Origin: Brevibacterium daeguense
GTDB lineage: Bacteria > Actinomycetota > Actinomycetes > Actinomycetales > Brevibacteriaceae
NCBI RefSeq assembly: GCF_021729135.1
Contig: NZ_JAJTWW010000001.1
Span: 434,001-498,000 of the forward strand
DNA length: 64,000 nucleotides
Direction: 5' to 3'
A model generated the notes under the pieces. That model saw only the letters and a list, made by a program, of their open reading frames with translations, was not told the DNA's origin and ran no database searches. The position numbers and the translations under genes are program-made. This document shows, piece by piece, positions 40,745 to 49,206 of this stretch; position 1 is the first letter of the stretch, and every line of letters starts with the position of its first letter.

Positions 40745-41188
40745 ATGGCTGAGGAGCCCCGCTCGAACAATGCGCACCCGATGCGTCAGTACGTCGATGA
40801 TTTCCTCTCGGTGGCTGCCCCGGGGCTGCAGGAAGTGGTCAACTCGAAGTCCTTCGGCGCAATGGTCTCCCAGACCGCCAGCAATCTGGTCGCTGTGCAG
40901 CGGATCGGCCATGAGGTGTCGGATCTGGTCCTGCGCAATGCGCGGATTGCCGGCCGCGCGGATGTGACGTCCTTGCATCGGCAGCTCGCCCGCACCGAGG
41001 ACAAGCTCGAAGCTGTGCTCGAGACCGTCGAGCGGCTCGAGGACGAACTGGCCGATGAGCGTCGCCGGAGCACCGAGCCGACGAGCGGGTCCGCGGCTGA
41101 CGGCTCTCCGGGCGCGAAGCCCGCAGGCCGGTCCGGCCGGTCGTCGAGCAGTCCCTCGCCGCGACGAGTCGACAATCAGGGTGAGTGA
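40745..41188 (+). CDS. Possible PHA synthase partner subunit (PhaE/PhaR-like position)
   Basis: 147 residues. A helical region with heptads (LHRQLARTEDKLEAVLETVERLEDELADERRR at about 80-111) predicts a coiled coil, followed by a disordered Ser/Gly/Pro-rich tail. It overlaps the start of the class III-like PhaC by eight bases. Class III and IV synthases need a small helical partner encoded next to phaC, so this gene fits that role; sequence similarity to known PhaE/PhaR was not evident to me. Confidence 0.5.
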   Translation: MAEEPRSNNAHPMRQYVDDFLSVAAPGLQEVVNSKSFGAMVSQTASNLVAVQRIGHEVSDLVLRNARIAGRADVTSLHRQLARTEDKLEAVLETVERLEDELADERRRSTEPTSGSAADGSPGAKPAGRSGRSSSSPSPRRVDNQGE

Positions 41189-42296
41189 CGAAGTGCGGTC
41201 GCTGCTCAGGAATATGATCACTCTGCCCTCCGCGCTCGCCGAGTACACGAATATCTGGCTCACCACCCCCGAGGCAGTCGTCGGCGCCACACCGAAAGAG
41301 GTGGTCTGGACATATCGGAAGACCACTCTCTACCGGTATCGGAGCAGCCGACGGTCGCACGCTGTGCCCATCCTGCTGACCTTCGCACTCATCAATCGTC
41401 CTGACATCTTCGACCTGCGCCCGGGAAACTCCTTCATCGAGTTCCTGCTGGAGGAGGGTTTCGATGTCTTCCTCGTCGACTGGGGGTATCCCGACGAGGA
41501 GGACGCCGACACGGGACTGGACGACTACGTTCTCGAGCATCTCCCGAGGGCGATCAGGAAGGTGCTCCGAACCAGCGGCGCCGAGGAGATCACCTTGGTC
41601 GGCTGGTGCATCGGTGCTGCCCTCACCGGGATGTACCTGGGCGTGACTCCGGATGCGCCGGTGCGCAACTGGGTGCCGTTGACGATGCCGTTCGACGCTT
41701 CCAACACCACCTACCAGACATTGCTCGACAACGACGAGATGGACGTCGAGTGGCTGGCCCAGCGAACGGGGTATTTGCCGGGTGCCCACGTCGACACGGT
41801 CAACAAGCTGCTGAAGCCGGTGCCCAACTTCGTGGGGACGCCATTGCGGCTGTTCCGCGAGGTCCAGGACGGCACGGCCGACAAGATCGCGTATCAGTCG
41901 ATGTCCAAGTGGGTGGCCGACAACCCGAATTTTCCGATGCGGGCATTCCGCCAGTGGGTGACCTGGATCTACCAGGAGAATCGGCTGGCCACTGGGCGGC
42001 TGCGCCTCCGCGGGCACCGGGTGGACCTGTCCAGCATTCAGCAGTCGACTCTCGTGGTGACCGCCAGCAACGACCACATCGCGCCGCGTGACGGCACCGT
42101 GCCGCTGTTCGACGTCCTCACCACCCAGGATCTCGAACATCTCGACGGCGTCGGCGGTCACATCGGGCTGATGGCCGGTTCCCGAGCCCGGAGAGACATC
42201 TGGCCTCGCATCCGTGACTGGCTCGCGCCCCGCAGCCACGAGCGCCGACCGAGCAGCACCAGGAGTGAGACACCGGTGACGGGAAGGATGGCATGA
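41181..42296 (+). CDS. phaC: Poly(3-hydroxyalkanoate) synthase, class III-like
   Basis: 371 residues. Alpha/beta hydrolase with lipase-like box GWCIG, nucleophile Cys143; Asp298 (SNDHI) and His327 (GGHIGL) complete the triad. The numbers are close to Cys149/Asp302/His331 of the class III enzyme of Allochromatium. Polymerises hydroxyacyl-CoA on the granule surface. GTG start overlapping the upstream gene; the stop overlaps phaB. Confidence 0.85.
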   Translation: MSDEVRSLLRNMITLPSALAEYTNIWLTTPEAVVGATPKEVVWTYRKTTLYRYRSSRRSHAVPILLTFALINRPDIFDLRPGNSFIEFLLEEGFDVFLVDWGYPDEEDADTGLDDYVLEHLPRAIRKVLRTSGAEEITLVGWCIGAALTGMYLGVTPDAPVRNWVPLTMPFDASNTTYQTLLDNDEMDVEWLAQRTGYLPGAHVDTVNKLLKPVPNFVGTPLRLFREVQDGTADKIAYQSMSKWVADNPNFPMRAFRQWVTWIYQENRLATGRLRLRGHRVDLSSIQQSTLVVTASNDHIAPRDGTVPLFDVLTTQDLEHLDGVGGHIGLMAGSRARRDIWPRIRDWLAPRSHERRPSSTRSETPVTGRMA

Positions 42297-43111
42297 TGCC
42301 ACAGCAGGCAGCAGGACCCAAAGGCAGCAAGCTGGCCGGCCGTGTCGCCCTGGTCACCGGAGGCACCCGCGGTATCGGTGCAGCGATCAGCCGGAGCCTG
42401 GCCGCTCAGGGCGCCGATGTGGCGCTGGGCTACGGACGTGACCGTGAGCGCGCCCGACAGTTCCGCGACGAGTTGCAGGCGCAGTTCCCGGGAGCGACAT
42501 TCACCCTGCATCAGGGCAATGTCGGCGTGTCCACGGAGGCACGCGAGACGGTCGCAGGCGTCGTCGAGGAACACGGCAAGTTGGACATCCTCGTGAACAA
42601 TGCCGGCATCACGCGTGACCGGACCGTGCTGAAGATGGAGGACTGCGACTGGGATGACGTCCTGCAGGTCAACCTCTCGGGCACGTTCTACATGGCGCAG
42701 GCAGGCCTCAAGCACATGCTGGAGCGAGGCACGGGGCGCATCATCAATGTGTCCTCGATCATCGGGGAGATGGGCAATATCGGCCAGGCCAATTACGCCG
42801 CCTCCAAGTCCGGGCTGTTCGGACTGACCAAGACCCTGGCCCGCGAGGCGATGTTCCATCTGGACCGCGCCGGCAAGCTGAACGACGACTCGATCGGACT
42901 CACCGTCAATACGGTCACCCCGGGTTACGTGAATACCGAGATGGTCGAGGCAGTTCCGGAGAAAGTGCTCGAGAAGATCAAAGGCAGGATCCCGATGGCC
43001 CGGTTGGCCAATCCGGACGAGATCGCCAGGGTCGTGCATTTCCTGTGCGCCGACAAATCCTCCTACATCACCGGCCAGATCTGGGGCGTCAACGGCGGCA
43101 TGGACATGTGA
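42293..43111 (+). CDS. phaB: Acetoacetyl-CoA reductase (SDR family)
   Basis: 272 residues. Rossmann motif TGGTRGIG near residue 22, NNAG, and the Ser-Tyr-Lys triad (SSIIG...YAASKSG). Reduces acetoacetyl-CoA to (R)-3-hydroxybutyryl-CoA, the PHB monomer. The ATG overlaps the phaC stop by four bases. The role is inferred from the adjoining synthase and phasin; FabG-like activity is the alternative. A short insert (HLDRAGKLNDDS) precedes the substrate loop. Confidence 0.82.
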   Translation: MMPQQAAGPKGSKLAGRVALVTGGTRGIGAAISRSLAAQGADVALGYGRDRERARQFRDELQAQFPGATFTLHQGNVGVSTEARETVAGVVEEHGKLDILVNNAGITRDRTVLKMEDCDWDDVLQVNLSGTFYMAQAGLKHMLERGTGRIINVSSIIGEMGNIGQANYAASKSGLFGLTKTLAREAMFHLDRAGKLNDDSIGLTVNTVTPGYVNTEMVEAVPEKVLEKIKGRIPMARLANPDEIARVVHFLCADKSSYITGQIWGVNGGMDM

Positions 43112-43136
43112 CGTGAAGCAGCGGCCGAGCTGTCGG

Positions 43137-43165
43137 TTGACGAGTTAGCAGAATCTTGCTAACTT
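43137..43165 (+). promoter_or_regulatory. Phasin promoter with operator in the spacer
   Basis: TTGACG (43137-43142), 17 bases, TAACTT (43160-43165). The inverted repeat GTTAGCA-N6-TGCTAAC at 43144-43163 fills the spacer and enters the -10. GTTAAC at 43168-43173 repeats the core. This is the classic arrangement for repression of a phasin gene until granules appear. Confidence 0.65.
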
Positions 43166-43229
43166 TAGTTAACACCGGCAGTTGCACACTGTCGCTGAAG
43201 AATACCCCAGAGACTTTAAGGAGTCATCC

Positions 43230-43592
43230 ATGACTGCCAACCCGAACCCCGAGAGCAACGCCGGCAAGCCCAACTTCAACAGGTCCAAGGAGAGCGCGGA
43301 CAAGGTGACCCAGGATGCTGCCAAGATGGTTGAGGAAGCCACCAAGCGTTTCGAGGAGAGCACCGAGCGGATGAAGGAATTCACCTCCGCGATGATGGAA
43401 TCATCCAAGACCAGCGGCCGTGTGGTCGTCGACAACTACGAGACCGCCGCCAACAGCATCTTCTCGATGCAGCGTGAGATGGCCGGAACCAGCCAGGTCG
43501 ACTGGGTTCGCGACACCGCGAACACCCAGATCCAGTTCGCCGAGGAAGTCACCGGGGCCTGGGTCAAGGCAGCGCGCGAACTGCTGAAGTGA
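43230..43592 (+). CDS. phaP: Phasin-like granule-associated protein
   Basis: 120 residues, helical and amphipathic with many Lys/Glu and few aromatics (KESADKVTQDAAKMVEEATKRFEE), resembling phasins that coat PHA granules. ATG with TAAGGAG upstream. It has its own regulated promoter and a strong terminator, so it can be expressed more highly than its neighbours, as expected for a coat protein. Confidence 0.75.
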   Translation: MTANPNPESNAGKPNFNRSKESADKVTQDAAKMVEEATKRFEESTERMKEFTSAMMESSKTSGRVVVDNYETAANSIFSMQREMAGTSQVDWVRDTANTQIQFAEEVTGAWVKAARELLK

Positions 43593-43634
43593 CAGGCGGA
43601 GTCTCGTACTCGACGCCTGGGTAGACTGCGTAGG

Positions 43635-43664
43635 ACGGTCCCGCCGAAGTTTCGGCGGGACCGT
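43635..43664 (+). terminator. Terminator after phasin gene
   Basis: 13-bp perfect stem (43635-43647 with 43652-43664), loop AGTT, then TCGTCTTG. It isolates the phasin transcript from the hydrolase gene; a possible new -10 TACAAT is at 43698-43703. Confidence 0.8.
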
Positions 43665-43770
43665 TCGTCTTGCCCTCGCCTGAGCCGTTATTGCCGCTAC
43701 AATAAGCCGAACGACGTGAAACGCGTCGTCGATCAGGGCGCGAAGTGTGCCCCGTCCAGCAGGAGGACAT

Positions 43771-45276
43771 GTGCGCGACTCACACTCACCCACCAGCTCG
43801 TCCGGGATATTCGACTCCTTGGTGTCTGCCACGGTCGGGGCCTGGACAGCATACAGCACGGCCACGATCGACTACTGGTGGGGGGCAGTGAGGAGGGGGG
43901 CGACTCCTCTGGACCTGGCGTCTGATCTGATGTCCTGGTCGATCACGATGTCCGACCGGAAGCGTCCGGAATGGGCGCATGAGAACCGTGTGATCAAGGA
44001 ATGGCCGCTTGCACGGCTGCGCGACTACTCGGCCCCGGACGCGGACCCCGATATGATCGCGACGGTCATTCTGCCTCCGCAGGCCGGGCACGATTCGAGC
44101 ATCATCGACTTCACCGCAGACCAGAGCCAGGTGGTGGTCGGCCGTGAAAGCGGGTGTCACCGGATATATTGCCTCGACTGGATCGGCGCGACTCAGGAGA
44201 CCAAGGACGCCGGAATCGACGACTACATGGCAATCCTGCGTGAGACCGCCGAACTGCTGGGTGGCAAGGTCAATCTCGTCGGTGATTGCCAGGGCGGCTG
44301 GACCGCAACCATCTTCACCGCTCTCTATCCCGAGCGGGTCAACACCCTGGCCATCGCCGGGGCGCCGATCGACTTCCATGCCGGCGAGCCGCTGATCCGC
44401 GACTGGGTGGATGCAATCGCCCCGGGCGGCGACATGACCATCTACCGTTCCGTGGTCGAGGCCAACAACGGGGTGCTGCCGGGCCGGTTCCTGCTCGACG
44501 GATTCAAGGCACTGCAGCCGGATCAGGAGTTCAGCCGGTCGATTCAGCTGCTGGCCAATCTGCACGATGCCGAGCACGTGGAGCGCTATCGGCAGTTCGA
44601 GGACTGGTTCCAGTGGACCCAGGCGCTGCCGGGCGTGTTCTACCTCTGGGTCGTCGAGCACCTGTTCATCCGCAATTCGCTGATCAAGGGCGAATTGGTC
44701 GTCGAGGGCCGCATTGTCGACCTGGCGGCGATCGAGTGCCCGCTGTTCCTGATGGCGGGACAGACCGATCACATCACGCCGGCCGACCAGGTGTGGGCAC
44801 TGGCTGATTACGCGTCGACTCCTGCCTCGATGATCGGACGCCAGTCCTCGACCGGCGGTCACCTCGGCCTCTTCATGGGCCATGAATCGCTGCGGAATCA
44901 TTGGCAGGTGATCTTCAAGGAGATGGCCGGCCTGTCCACGCCGACCCCGGACGATGACCCCGAGGTGCTCACCGACGAACCGTCACAGCCAGTCGCGTCC
45001 AAGGCGACTTCTGCCCGGAAGACTCCTCGCAGGAAGTCTGCGGACGTGAAACCTGCTGCCGTCAGCAAGCCCGCCGAGGAAGCCCCGGATGCCGAGGCGG
45101 CAGCCACACGGATTTCGACGACCAGGGTGCCCGCCAAGCGGACGCCGACCGAGGAGAGTGCTGCGTCGCCGAAGCCGAAGCCACCTGCCGTGGGGTCCGT
45201 CGGTGCCGCGGAGTCGGCGACGGGCATTCGCCGGCAGACCTCTCCGGTCGAAGAGCCCCGGAGTCACGAGGACTGA
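43771..45276 (+). CDS. Second Cys-nucleophile PHA (de)polymerase-like hydrolase with basic tail
   Basis: 501 residues. Alpha/beta hydrolase with GDCQG box, nucleophile Cys173; Asp333 (GQTDHI) and His364 (GGHLGL) complete the triad. This fits either a PHA synthase homologue or an intracellular depolymerase/DUF3141-like enzyme; I cannot decide. Residues from about 400 form a disordered Lys/Arg/Pro/Ala-rich tail reminiscent of DNA-binding tails of PHA-granule proteins such as PhaF/PhaM. GTG start chosen for AGGAGG six bases upstream. Confidence 0.7.
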   Translation: MRDSHSPTSSSGIFDSLVSATVGAWTAYSTATIDYWWGAVRRGATPLDLASDLMSWSITMSDRKRPEWAHENRVIKEWPLARLRDYSAPDADPDMIATVILPPQAGHDSSIIDFTADQSQVVVGRESGCHRIYCLDWIGATQETKDAGIDDYMAILRETAELLGGKVNLVGDCQGGWTATIFTALYPERVNTLAIAGAPIDFHAGEPLIRDWVDAIAPGGDMTIYRSVVEANNGVLPGRFLLDGFKALQPDQEFSRSIQLLANLHDAEHVERYRQFEDWFQWTQALPGVFYLWVVEHLFIRNSLIKGELVVEGRIVDLAAIECPLFLMAGQTDHITPADQVWALADYASTPASMIGRQSSTGGHLGLFMGHESLRNHWQVIFKEMAGLSTPTPDDDPEVLTDEPSQPVASKATSARKTPRRKSADVKPAAVSKPAEEAPDAEAAATRISTTRVPAKRTPTEESAASPKPKPPAVGSVGAAESATGIRRQTSPVEEPRSHED

Positions 45277-45320
45277 TCCGCTGAAAGGACGGGCTGCGCG
45301 TTTGGAGTACCGTCTGCCGC

Positions 45321-45360
45321 CTGACTGACGCCCTGCAAGCCCGTGTGGGGAGTCAGTCAG
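45321..45360. terminator. Possible bidirectional terminator
   Basis: CTGACTGAC (45321-45329) and GTCAGTCAG (45352-45360), 22-base loop, in the 80-bp gap between the convergent hydrolase and XRE genes; the right arm includes the XRE stop. Confidence 0.45.
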
Positions 45361-45797
45361 CTGATTCCCGTGTCGGTGTCCTGCTCGTCGTCTTCAGCCG
45401 GACGATCCCGAGTCGTGCGGTCCTGGTTGTCGTCCTGAGCCGCGGCATCGGTCGTCCGGTTCCCGTCATTGGCGCGGACGAATGATCGGTAGATCTCTGC
45501 GAGGGAAGCCTGCTGGGCGGGCGTGAGCTCGGCGGCGTTCTCGATGGCCTCCAGCAGATCCGAGCGTTCGTCGCCGGAGTCGTAGCGAGCATGGAACTCC
45601 TCGACGCTGATCCCCAGGGCAGAGGCGATACCGGCAGCGACCGCCTCGGAGGGAGACCGCAGCCCCCGCTCGATCTGTGACAGGTACGGGTTGGAGATCC
45701 CGACCATCGCAGACACCTGGCGCATCGACAGATCCGCCAGCTTCCGCTGCTGGCGGATATAGGCTCCCATGAGATTGCGCTGTTCTCGGCTGACCAT
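45357..45797 (-). CDS. XRE-family transcriptional regulator
   Basis: 146 residues. N-terminal HTH_3 domain (LGAYIRQQRKLADLSMRQVS-like helix pair, then ISNPYLSQIERGLRSPS). C-terminal third is an acidic disordered tail (DNQDRTTRDRPAEDDEQD). Similar short XRE proteins accompany phasin/HBHA-like genes in mycobacteria. It may be the repressor of the phasin promoter, an inference from position. The ATG lies six bases after a TAGAAT -10, so its mRNA is probably leaderless. Confidence 0.8.
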   Translation of the reverse strand: MVSREQRNLMGAYIRQQRKLADLSMRQVSAMVGISNPYLSQIERGLRSPSEAVAAGIASALGISVEEFHARYDSGDERSDLLEAIENAAELTPAQQASLAEIYRSFVRANDGNRTTDAAAQDDNQDRTTRDRPAEDDEQDTDTGIS

Positions 45798-45803
45798 GGA
45801 CTC

Positions 45804-45809
45804 ATTCTA
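45804..45809 (-). promoter_or_regulatory. -10 box of probable leaderless XRE promoter
   Basis: Reads TAGAAT on the minus strand, six bases before the ATG of the XRE gene. Confidence 0.55.
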
Positions 45810-45919
45810 CGACCGGCGCTGCTGAGGATGAGCGGAGGGGCCGGCCGACGAGTGGTCACAGCCGCTCATGGCCGATGCTCGACAGCAGTGGAAGAACCGT
45901 CATCGGGAGAATGCCCGCG

Positions 45920-45947
45920 CTGTGGACAGGGAGCCGGTCGTCCACAG
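45920..45947. promoter_or_regulatory. 8-bp inverted repeat between XRE gene and yraN
   Basis: CTGTGGAC (45920-45927), 12 bases, GTCCACAG (45940-45947). It lies in the divergent spacer; nothing else is recognisable in these 199 bases. Confidence 0.4.
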
Positions 45948-45996
45948 TGAGGCCACGAGTGATGTCTCGGGGTGCCGTCGGTGATTGTCTCGGGGC

Positions 45997-46347
45997 ATGG
46001 ACACGAAGACACTGGGCCGCCGGGGCGAGCTGATCGCCGTCGAGCACCTGATCGATCAGGGCTGGGAGATCATCGCGACCAACTGGCGCTGCCGCCATGG
46101 AGAGATCGACGTGATCGCCGACGACGGGGACTCGCTCGTCTTCGTCGAGGTCAAGACGCGGACGAGCGCACGCGCCGGTCACCCGCTCGAAGCGGTCACG
46201 GCAGGGAAGATCGCGACGATGCGCGGTCTCGCCCTGCGCTGGCTGGCCGAGCAGCCGGAGTGGATTCCGCGGTTCCGGATCGACGTCATCGGAATCCTGT
46301 GGAATGGCGGCCGGCCGGAGATCTCCCATGTCCGCGATGCGCGATGA
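45997..46347 (+). CDS. yraN: UPF0102 (YraN) nuclease-like protein
   Basis: 116 residues. PD-(D/E)XK-like core: GRRGELIAVEHL, then EIDVIADDGDSLVFVEVKTR, with acidic residues in nuclease spacing. Function unproven. First of yraN-comM-dprA, a natural-competence related trio. ATG at 45997; the stop overlaps comM. Confidence 0.9.
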   Translation: MDTKTLGRRGELIAVEHLIDQGWEIIATNWRCRHGEIDVIADDGDSLVFVEVKTRTSARAGHPLEAVTAGKIATMRGLALRWLAEQPEWIPRFRIDVIGILWNGGRPEISHVRDAR

Positions 46348-47879
46348 CCGGCAATCTCGGACGCACCGAGTCGATCGCGCTGCTCGGCATCTCCGGAACC
46401 CCGGTGATCATCGAGGCGAGCGTCAACGACGGTCTGCCGGGCATCGACATCGTCGGTCTGCCCGACACCGCGGTGAGTGAATCCCGGAAACGGATCCGCG
46501 CGGCGATCTCCAACCTCGGAATCACCCTGACCTCGCGCCGGGTCACCGTCAATCTTCTGCCCGGCGGCGTGAAGAAGGTCGGCACCGCCTTCGACCTCGG
46601 GATCGCCGTGGCGATCCTCGCTGCCGAGGGGCTGTTCCCCGCCGAGCGTGCACGCGGGATCGTCCACTGCGGAGAACTGGGGCTCGACGGCCGCCTCCAC
46701 CCCGTGCGGGGCGTGCTGCCGAGCGTGCTGGCGGGACTCCGGTCGGGCTTCACCCGCTTCGTTGTGCCCCGCGCCAATGCCGCAGAAGCCCGTCTCACCG
46801 GAGATGCGGTGGTGTGCGGGGCGGGCAATCTGGCCGAGGTCGTCAACACGCTCGGCGGCCATGTCCCAGTCCCGCTGCTGCCGGCCGTGGAATCCGTGGA
46901 CACCGATGCACTGCCGCCGGCTGCCACTCATGACCTGGCAGACGTGCAGGGGCAGGACGACGCCCGCCATGGGCTCGAGGTCGCGGCCGCCGGCGGTCAC
47001 CACCTTCTGATGACCGGCACTCCCGGCGCCGGCAAGACGCTCCTGGCCGGCTGTCTGCCGGGTCTGCTGCCGGCCCTCGACGAGGAAGCGGCGTGTGAAG
47101 TGGTCGCTCTCCGGTCGCTGGACGGCACCCTCGACGTGTCCGCGGGCCTCGACCGCACGCCGCCGTTCGAAGCTCCCCATCATCGAACGACCGCGGCTGC
47201 GATGGTGGGCGGGTCGAAACCGGGGATGATCGGCGTCTTCTCCCGCGCTCACCGGGGTGTGCTCTTCATGGACGAGGCACCGGAGTTCAGCCGCGATGTT
47301 CTTGAAGCGCTTCGCCAGCCCCTGGAGAACGGGCGCTGCGACATCCACCGGGCATGGGGCTCCGTCGTCCTGCCCTCGCGATTCCAGCTCGTGCTTGCCG
47401 CCAATCCCTGTCCCTGCGGCGCCGGAATCGGGAGCTCATCACGCTGCCGCTGCACGCCGCTGAACAAGCGGCGCTATCGGAACCGCCTCTCGGGACCCCT
47501 GCTCGACCGGGTCGACATCCAGCTCGAGCTCATGCCGCTGGGCCCGGCGGACCTGCACAGCGCACAACCGCGGGAGGGATCAGCGGAGGTCGCAGGCCGG
47601 GTCGCAGCCGCGAGGGAGCGGCAGACTGCACGGTACCGCGAACTGGAGTGGTCGGCGAACGCGCAGGCGCCGGGCAGCTGGCTGCGCGAGGCTTTCGAGT
47701 TCCGCCGCTCGGAGACGGCCCCGTTGGACAGCGCACTCGAACGCGGAGTGCTCACCATGCGCGGCTACGACAGAGTCATTCGAATCGCGACCACTCTGGC
47801 CGACCTCGACGGGCGGAACAGACCGGGTGCGGACGATCTGCTCAGCGCTCTGCTGCTGCGAATCAGGGAGGGAACATGA
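46344..47879 (+). CDS. comM: Mg-chelatase-like ATPase ComM (YifB)
   Basis: 511 residues. N-terminal Lon-type ChlI domain, AAA+ Walker A GTPGAGKT, Walker B GVLFMDEAPEF, C-terminal chelatase lid. ComM is a hexameric helicase aiding branch migration in transformation. Cysteines in the NPCPCG block (about residues 354-358) are typical. ATG overlaps the yraN stop, and its stop overlaps dprA. Confidence 0.93.
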   Translation: MTGNLGRTESIALLGISGTPVIIEASVNDGLPGIDIVGLPDTAVSESRKRIRAAISNLGITLTSRRVTVNLLPGGVKKVGTAFDLGIAVAILAAEGLFPAERARGIVHCGELGLDGRLHPVRGVLPSVLAGLRSGFTRFVVPRANAAEARLTGDAVVCGAGNLAEVVNTLGGHVPVPLLPAVESVDTDALPPAATHDLADVQGQDDARHGLEVAAAGGHHLLMTGTPGAGKTLLAGCLPGLLPALDEEAACEVVALRSLDGTLDVSAGLDRTPPFEAPHHRTTAAAMVGGSKPGMIGVFSRAHRGVLFMDEAPEFSRDVLEALRQPLENGRCDIHRAWGSVVLPSRFQLVLAANPCPCGAGIGSSSRCRCTPLNKRRYRNRLSGPLLDRVDIQLELMPLGPADLHSAQPREGSAEVAGRVAAARERQTARYRELEWSANAQAPGSWLREAFEFRRSETAPLDSALERGVLTMRGYDRVIRIATTLADLDGRNRPGADDLLSALLLRIREGT

Positions 47880-49117
47880 CAGCGCCTGACAACGTGCACC
47901 AACCCCGGGACGAGATGATCGATCCCCGTCGAAACCCGATGGCTGACGATCCCCGAGTGGTCGCCGAGCTGATGCGACTCTCGGAACCCGGCGACAGGCT
48001 GCTGAGCGCGGCTATCAGGTACGCCGGTGCGGAAGCCGTGCGCTCCCTGGTCGAGTCCCGGACAGGCGCTGCGGCGCAGATCCTGCACGAGGCGGCGACC
48101 GAGTTCGGCATCGTGACCGGAACCGATGCCATCGGACGAGCACTCGGCCGCTGGCAGAGTCGACTGCCCGAAGCGGACGGAGACCGTGATCTGCGGATCA
48201 TGGGAAAGCTGGGCGCCCGCCTGCTGCTCCCGGAGGCCGCAGGGTGGCCGGACGGTCTCACCGAGCTCGGGCTCGACGAGCCGATCGGGCTGTGGGTGCG
48301 CGGTCCGGCGGATCCGGCTGCAGTCCTCTCCGGTTCGGTCGCGCTTGTCGGTTCGCGCGCCGCCGATGCGTACGGCCTGCATGTGGCGAAGACACTGGCC
48401 TGGGACCTGGTCAGCCACGGTCGCACCGTCGTCTCCGGGGGTGCCTACGGAATCGACGCGGCAGCACATGCGGCGGCATTCGCGGCAGCCGAACACGCCG
48501 CCGTCGGCACCGTGGCATTCATGGCCGGAGGCGTCGACAGGTACTATCCACGGTCGAACGCCGAGCTGATGGCCCAGATTGCCGAGAGGTACGTCGTGAT
48601 CTCGGAAGCCGCACCGGGATGCACCGCCATGCGACACCGCTTTCTCATGCGCAACCGGTTGATAGCAGCCGTCTCGGCCGGAACCGTGGTCGTGCAGGCG
48701 GGGTGGCGTTCCGGGGCGATCAATACAGCCAACCGGGCCGCTGAGCTCATGCGCCCTGTCGGCGCCGTGCCCGGCCCCGTCACCACTCCGGACTCTGCGG
48801 GCTGCCACCGGCTGATTCGAGAGGGCGCAGCGACCTGCGTGACCTCGAGCGACGACGTGCTGGAACTCGTCGGGTCTTACGCAGCCGGCCCTGCGTCGCC
48901 GGGGCCGGAGCAGGGCCGGCTGCGCATCACCGACGACATGAGCGACGACCAGCTGCGCGTGTACGGCGCCCTGCCGCCCCGGCGCGGTGCTGAGGTCGCC
49001 GCGATCGCGCTCAGGGCTGGTCTCGACACTGCAGCGACGATGGCCGCTCTGGCGGGCCTGGAACTCGCAGGCGCTGCATCCCGACAGTCTCACGGATGGA
49101 TCAAGCTGGCAGAGTGA
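47876..49117 (+). CDS. dprA: DNA-processing protein DprA
   Basis: 413 residues. Rossmann-like DNA-binding core (ALVGSRAADAYG, VSGGAYGIDAAAH, FMAGGVDRYYP), with a C-terminal winged helix from about residue 350. Loads RecA on incoming single strands. The N-terminus to about residue 20 is variable, and the ATG at 47922 or 47942 could also be used. ATG overlaps comM. Confidence 0.93.
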   Translation: MTAPDNVHQPRDEMIDPRRNPMADDPRVVAELMRLSEPGDRLLSAAIRYAGAEAVRSLVESRTGAAAQILHEAATEFGIVTGTDAIGRALGRWQSRLPEADGDRDLRIMGKLGARLLLPEAAGWPDGLTELGLDEPIGLWVRGPADPAAVLSGSVALVGSRAADAYGLHVAKTLAWDLVSHGRTVVSGGAYGIDAAAHAAAFAAAEHAAVGTVAFMAGGVDRYYPRSNAELMAQIAERYVVISEAAPGCTAMRHRFLMRNRLIAAVSAGTVVVQAGWRSGAINTANRAAELMRPVGAVPGPVTTPDSAGCHRLIREGAATCVTSSDDVLELVGSYAAGPASPGPEQGRLRITDDMSDDQLRVYGALPPRRGAEVAAIALRAGLDTAATMAALAGLELAGAASRQSHGWIKLAE

Positions 49118-49194
49118 CGGGAAGTCGGCCCAGCATCGGCAGGCGGAGCAACCGGAAGCGCAGCGAGAACGCCGTCGTGCCGCGGGCGGTGGAC

Positions 49195-49200
49195 TACAGT
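49195..49200 (+). promoter_or_regulatory. -10 box of probable leaderless xerC promoter
   Basis: TACAGT, six bases, then the xerC ATG; supports the short start rather than an upstream one. Confidence 0.5.
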
Positions 49201-49206
49201 GATGGC

